DNA of 14,745 nt. Source: an uncultured Bacteroides sp. (GTDB lineage Bacteria; Bacteroidota; Bacteroidia; Bacteroidales; Bacteroidaceae). Positions 13,520-14,745 of this stretch are shown piece after piece. A program made the translations under genes and the position numbers. Where the stretch lies: the NCBI GenBank assembly GCA_900544675.1, contig UQVZ01000059.1:1-14745 (forward strand). The letters are read 5' to 3'. Under the pieces are notes generated by a model, which searched no databases, was not told the origin of the DNA, and was given only the letters and a program-made list of their open reading frames with translations. Every line of letters starts with the position of its first letter. Positions within the stretch are counted from its first letter, which is position 1.

Positions 13520-14415
13520 CCAACTATTTGCGCAATTACTACCGTTTTTACACCGGCATCGGGAAACGCCTCTTGCGCATACTGTGTCATATCCTGATAC
13601 AGCCAGATTTGGGAACGCATGCCTCCGCTATTGCCTGTACTTCCGGGAAGATTTACGATGAAAGCATCCATCGTCCGAGCAACTTTATTTGTGATGAGAT
13701 CGATTAAGAAAATCCATTGCTCTGTTGCTGCCACTTGACCTTCTAACGGTATCAGTTTATAGCTATCGGGGAAACATTCATTATCATTCGTTTCTCTCTT
13801 TAGCTTACCGTCAGCCAACACAAGATATTCGCAATCCTCATTGAGCATGGCAAATTCTGTAAACTCTTTATTGAAAACAAATTGCTTGCACATAAAAAGG
13901 GGGCTATTATTTATCAATCTTTTCTCCACTTCATCCTTTTCATCTGCTTCAATAACATAACGCAACTCTACATTCAAACAGCTATAATTGCTCGGCAACA
14001 AGTTATCCGGCAGTCCTTCCGAGTCGTGCTTCTCTTTTGAGATAACTTCAAGCAACTTGTATTCCGTCCATGAAGGGTCGCCTCTGCGATAATCCAAATA
14101 CGTCGTTTCGCTTATTTTTATGTGATATTCATAACCCTCTTCGTAATCGAAATCTTGAATAGAGGAGAACGATTCCCACGATTCCCAGTCTTGGGTATCA
14201 TTTTTTTTGACGGCATAAACTTCCCTGAAATAATTGTTGCCTCCACTGAATATCATGCCCAATACTTTTCTTGAAGCCACTGTAAGTTCATACTCTTGGT
14301 AGTCAGTTATTTTGGCGCCTTCTTCTTCCTCATCGTTTAAGCAGCTTGTGAAACCTGACGCACACAGGAACAGCAAAAACGTTACCACTAAACTTCTCAT
14401 GATTTTATCCTTCAT
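13510..14415 (-). CDS. DUF4377-like lipoprotein
   Basis: This 301-residue protein has a lipoprotein signal with Cys25 (GFTSC) followed by an acidic run (NDEEEE), which in Bacteroidetes often directs to the surface. Residues 40-130 resemble the DUF4377 domain: ELTVASRKVLGM, a DWESWESF core, then FDYEEGYEYHIKI (89-101) and Leu/Val-rich strands. The second half has no motif I know, apart from a GGMRSQIWLYQD segment near 265. Function unknown. It is monocistronic, with its own promoter, and lies between gene remnants and the tRNA. ATG at codon 6 is an alternative start that keeps the lipobox. Confidence 0.83.
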   Translation of the reverse strand: MKDKIMRSLVVTFLLFLCASGFTSCLNDEEEEGAKITDYQEYELTVASRKVLGMIFSGGNNYFREVYAVKKNDTQDWESWESFSSIQDFDYEEGYEYHIKISETTYLDYRRGDPSWTEYKLLEVISKEKHDSEGLPDNLLPSNYSCLNVELRYVIEADEKDEVEKRLINNSPLFMCKQFVFNKEFTEFAMLNEDCEYLVLADGKLKRETNDNECFPDSYKLIPLEGQVAATEQWIFLIDLITNKVARTMDAFIVNLPGSTGNSGGMRSQIWLYQDMTQYAQEAFPDAGVKTVVIAQIVGYK

Positions 14416-14453
14416 AATAGTTCTTATTTTCTTAAAGCTCTTCTAATCAGATA

Positions 14454-14483
14454 CAAAAATAGCATGATTTTATAATTCCCAAC
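14454..14483 (-). promoter_or_regulatory. Promoter of the DUF4377-like lipoprotein
   Basis: On the minus strand TATTTTTG (14454-14461) fits TAnnTTTG and GTTG (14480-14483) lies 18 bases upstream, near the usual -33 spacing. The leader to ATG 14415 would be about 30 bases. Confidence 0.5.
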
Positions 14484-14650
14484 ATTATTCAAACAGAAAT
14501 TTCTCATTAAAGTTGATCTTATGTTCTGTACCGGTATTGATTTTTAAATCACAGACAAGTGTTTTTAACCGTTTCTATAGCTTTCCCGGCTTTCTTCAAA
14601 CTGAACCCTTATGAAGTTTATAAAAAGAGATATAGCAGCATTACCCGAGT

Positions 14651-14684
14651 AAAAAAGAAAAGGCCTTCATTGCTGAAGACCTTT
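14651..14684 (-). terminator. Terminator after tRNA-Lys
   Basis: A 10-bp stem, AAAGGCCTTC (14659-14668) with GAAGACCTTT (14675-14684), has one mismatch that is a G-U wobble in the minus-strand RNA and a 6-base loop. On the minus strand it runs into a long T-rich tract. It begins 7 bases after the tRNA 3' end. Confidence 0.85.
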
Positions 14685-14691
14685 CTTTCCG

Positions 14692-14745
14692 TGATCCGCT
14701 TGGGGCTCGAACCCAAGACCCCAACATTAAAAGTGTTGTGCTCTA
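14692..14745 (-). tRNA. tRNA-Lys (anticodon TTT), 5' part beyond the window
   Basis: On the minus strand the anticodon arm reads CAACA CTTTTAA TGTTG with anticodon TTT. The T arm TTGGG-TTCGAGC-CCCAA is intact, followed by acceptor strand GCGGATC and discriminator A at 14692. CCA is not encoded. The D arm and 5' acceptor strand lie beyond position 14745, so the gene is partial here only because the window ends. Confidence 0.92.

Overview
The window looks like a chromosomal segment from a gut Bacteroidales bacterium (Bacteroides, Phocaeicola or Parabacteroides type). The evidence is the promoter style (several TAnnTTTG -7 boxes and no E. coli-type -35/-10 pairs), the lack of strong Shine-Dalgarno sequences, many SPII lipoproteins with Cys followed by acidic residues, and protein families typical of the phylum (DUF4377-like lipoprotein, CarboxypepD_reg-like proteins). 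Species cannot be fixed from sequence reading alone.

Layout, left to right. (1) 88-819: a small lipoprotein gene closed by a strong hairpin. (2) 900-1524, minus strand: a two-gene toxin-antitoxin-like cassette (71-aa small protein plus PIN-domain protein) with its own promoter, bracketed by a 19-bp perfect direct repeat. (3) 1689-4789, plus strand: operon A, with a BASS-type transporter, an aldo/keto reductase and an alpha/beta-hydrolase lipoprotein, ending in a terminator at 4822-4859. (4) 4960-9917, plus strand: operon B, with an exported carboxymuconolactone decarboxylase-fold protein, a lipoprotein flavodoxin, an exported flavodoxin, a YqhD-like metal-dependent alcohol dehydrogenase, an exported Cys-nucleophile hydrolase and a RibD_C/DHFR-fold reductase. 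(5) 10033-11277: an exported CarboxypepD_reg-like protein. (6) 11446-12497, minus strand: an RbsD/FucU-type sugar mutarotase and a maltose/galactoside O-acetyltransferase, translationally coupled by an ATGA overlap. (7) 12498-13509: about 1 kb of gene remnants, including a frameshifted winged-helix fragment, five tandem 22-bp palindromic units and an orphan C-terminal coding fragment. (8) 13510-14415, minus strand: a DUF4377-like lipoprotein. (9) a partial tRNA-Lys(TTT) gene running off the right edge, with its terminator.

The main discovery is regulatory. Operons A and B are each preceded by the same 43-bp block (1600-1642 and 4861-4903, identical). Inside it are two direct half-sites, GTAATATGGGT and GTAATCTGTGT, spaced exactly 21 bp. 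In both copies a -7 box lies exactly 35 bp after the start of the second half-site, and no -33 box is visible. This geometry is what an AraC-family activator would need. The enzyme content (YqhD-like dehydrogenase, aldo/keto reductase, flavodoxins, RibD_C-type reductase, hydrolases) suggests a coordinated two-operon reductive response to aldehydes, quinones or related electrophiles, loosely parallel to the E. coli YqhC-YqhD/DkgA system. The regulator gene is not in the window. The toxin-antitoxin cassette sits exactly at the 5' half of the operon A operator: the 19-bp repeat flanking it consists of the left part of the operator, so the cassette appears to have inserted between a terminator and an operator that were once adjacent, as they still are upstream of operon B.
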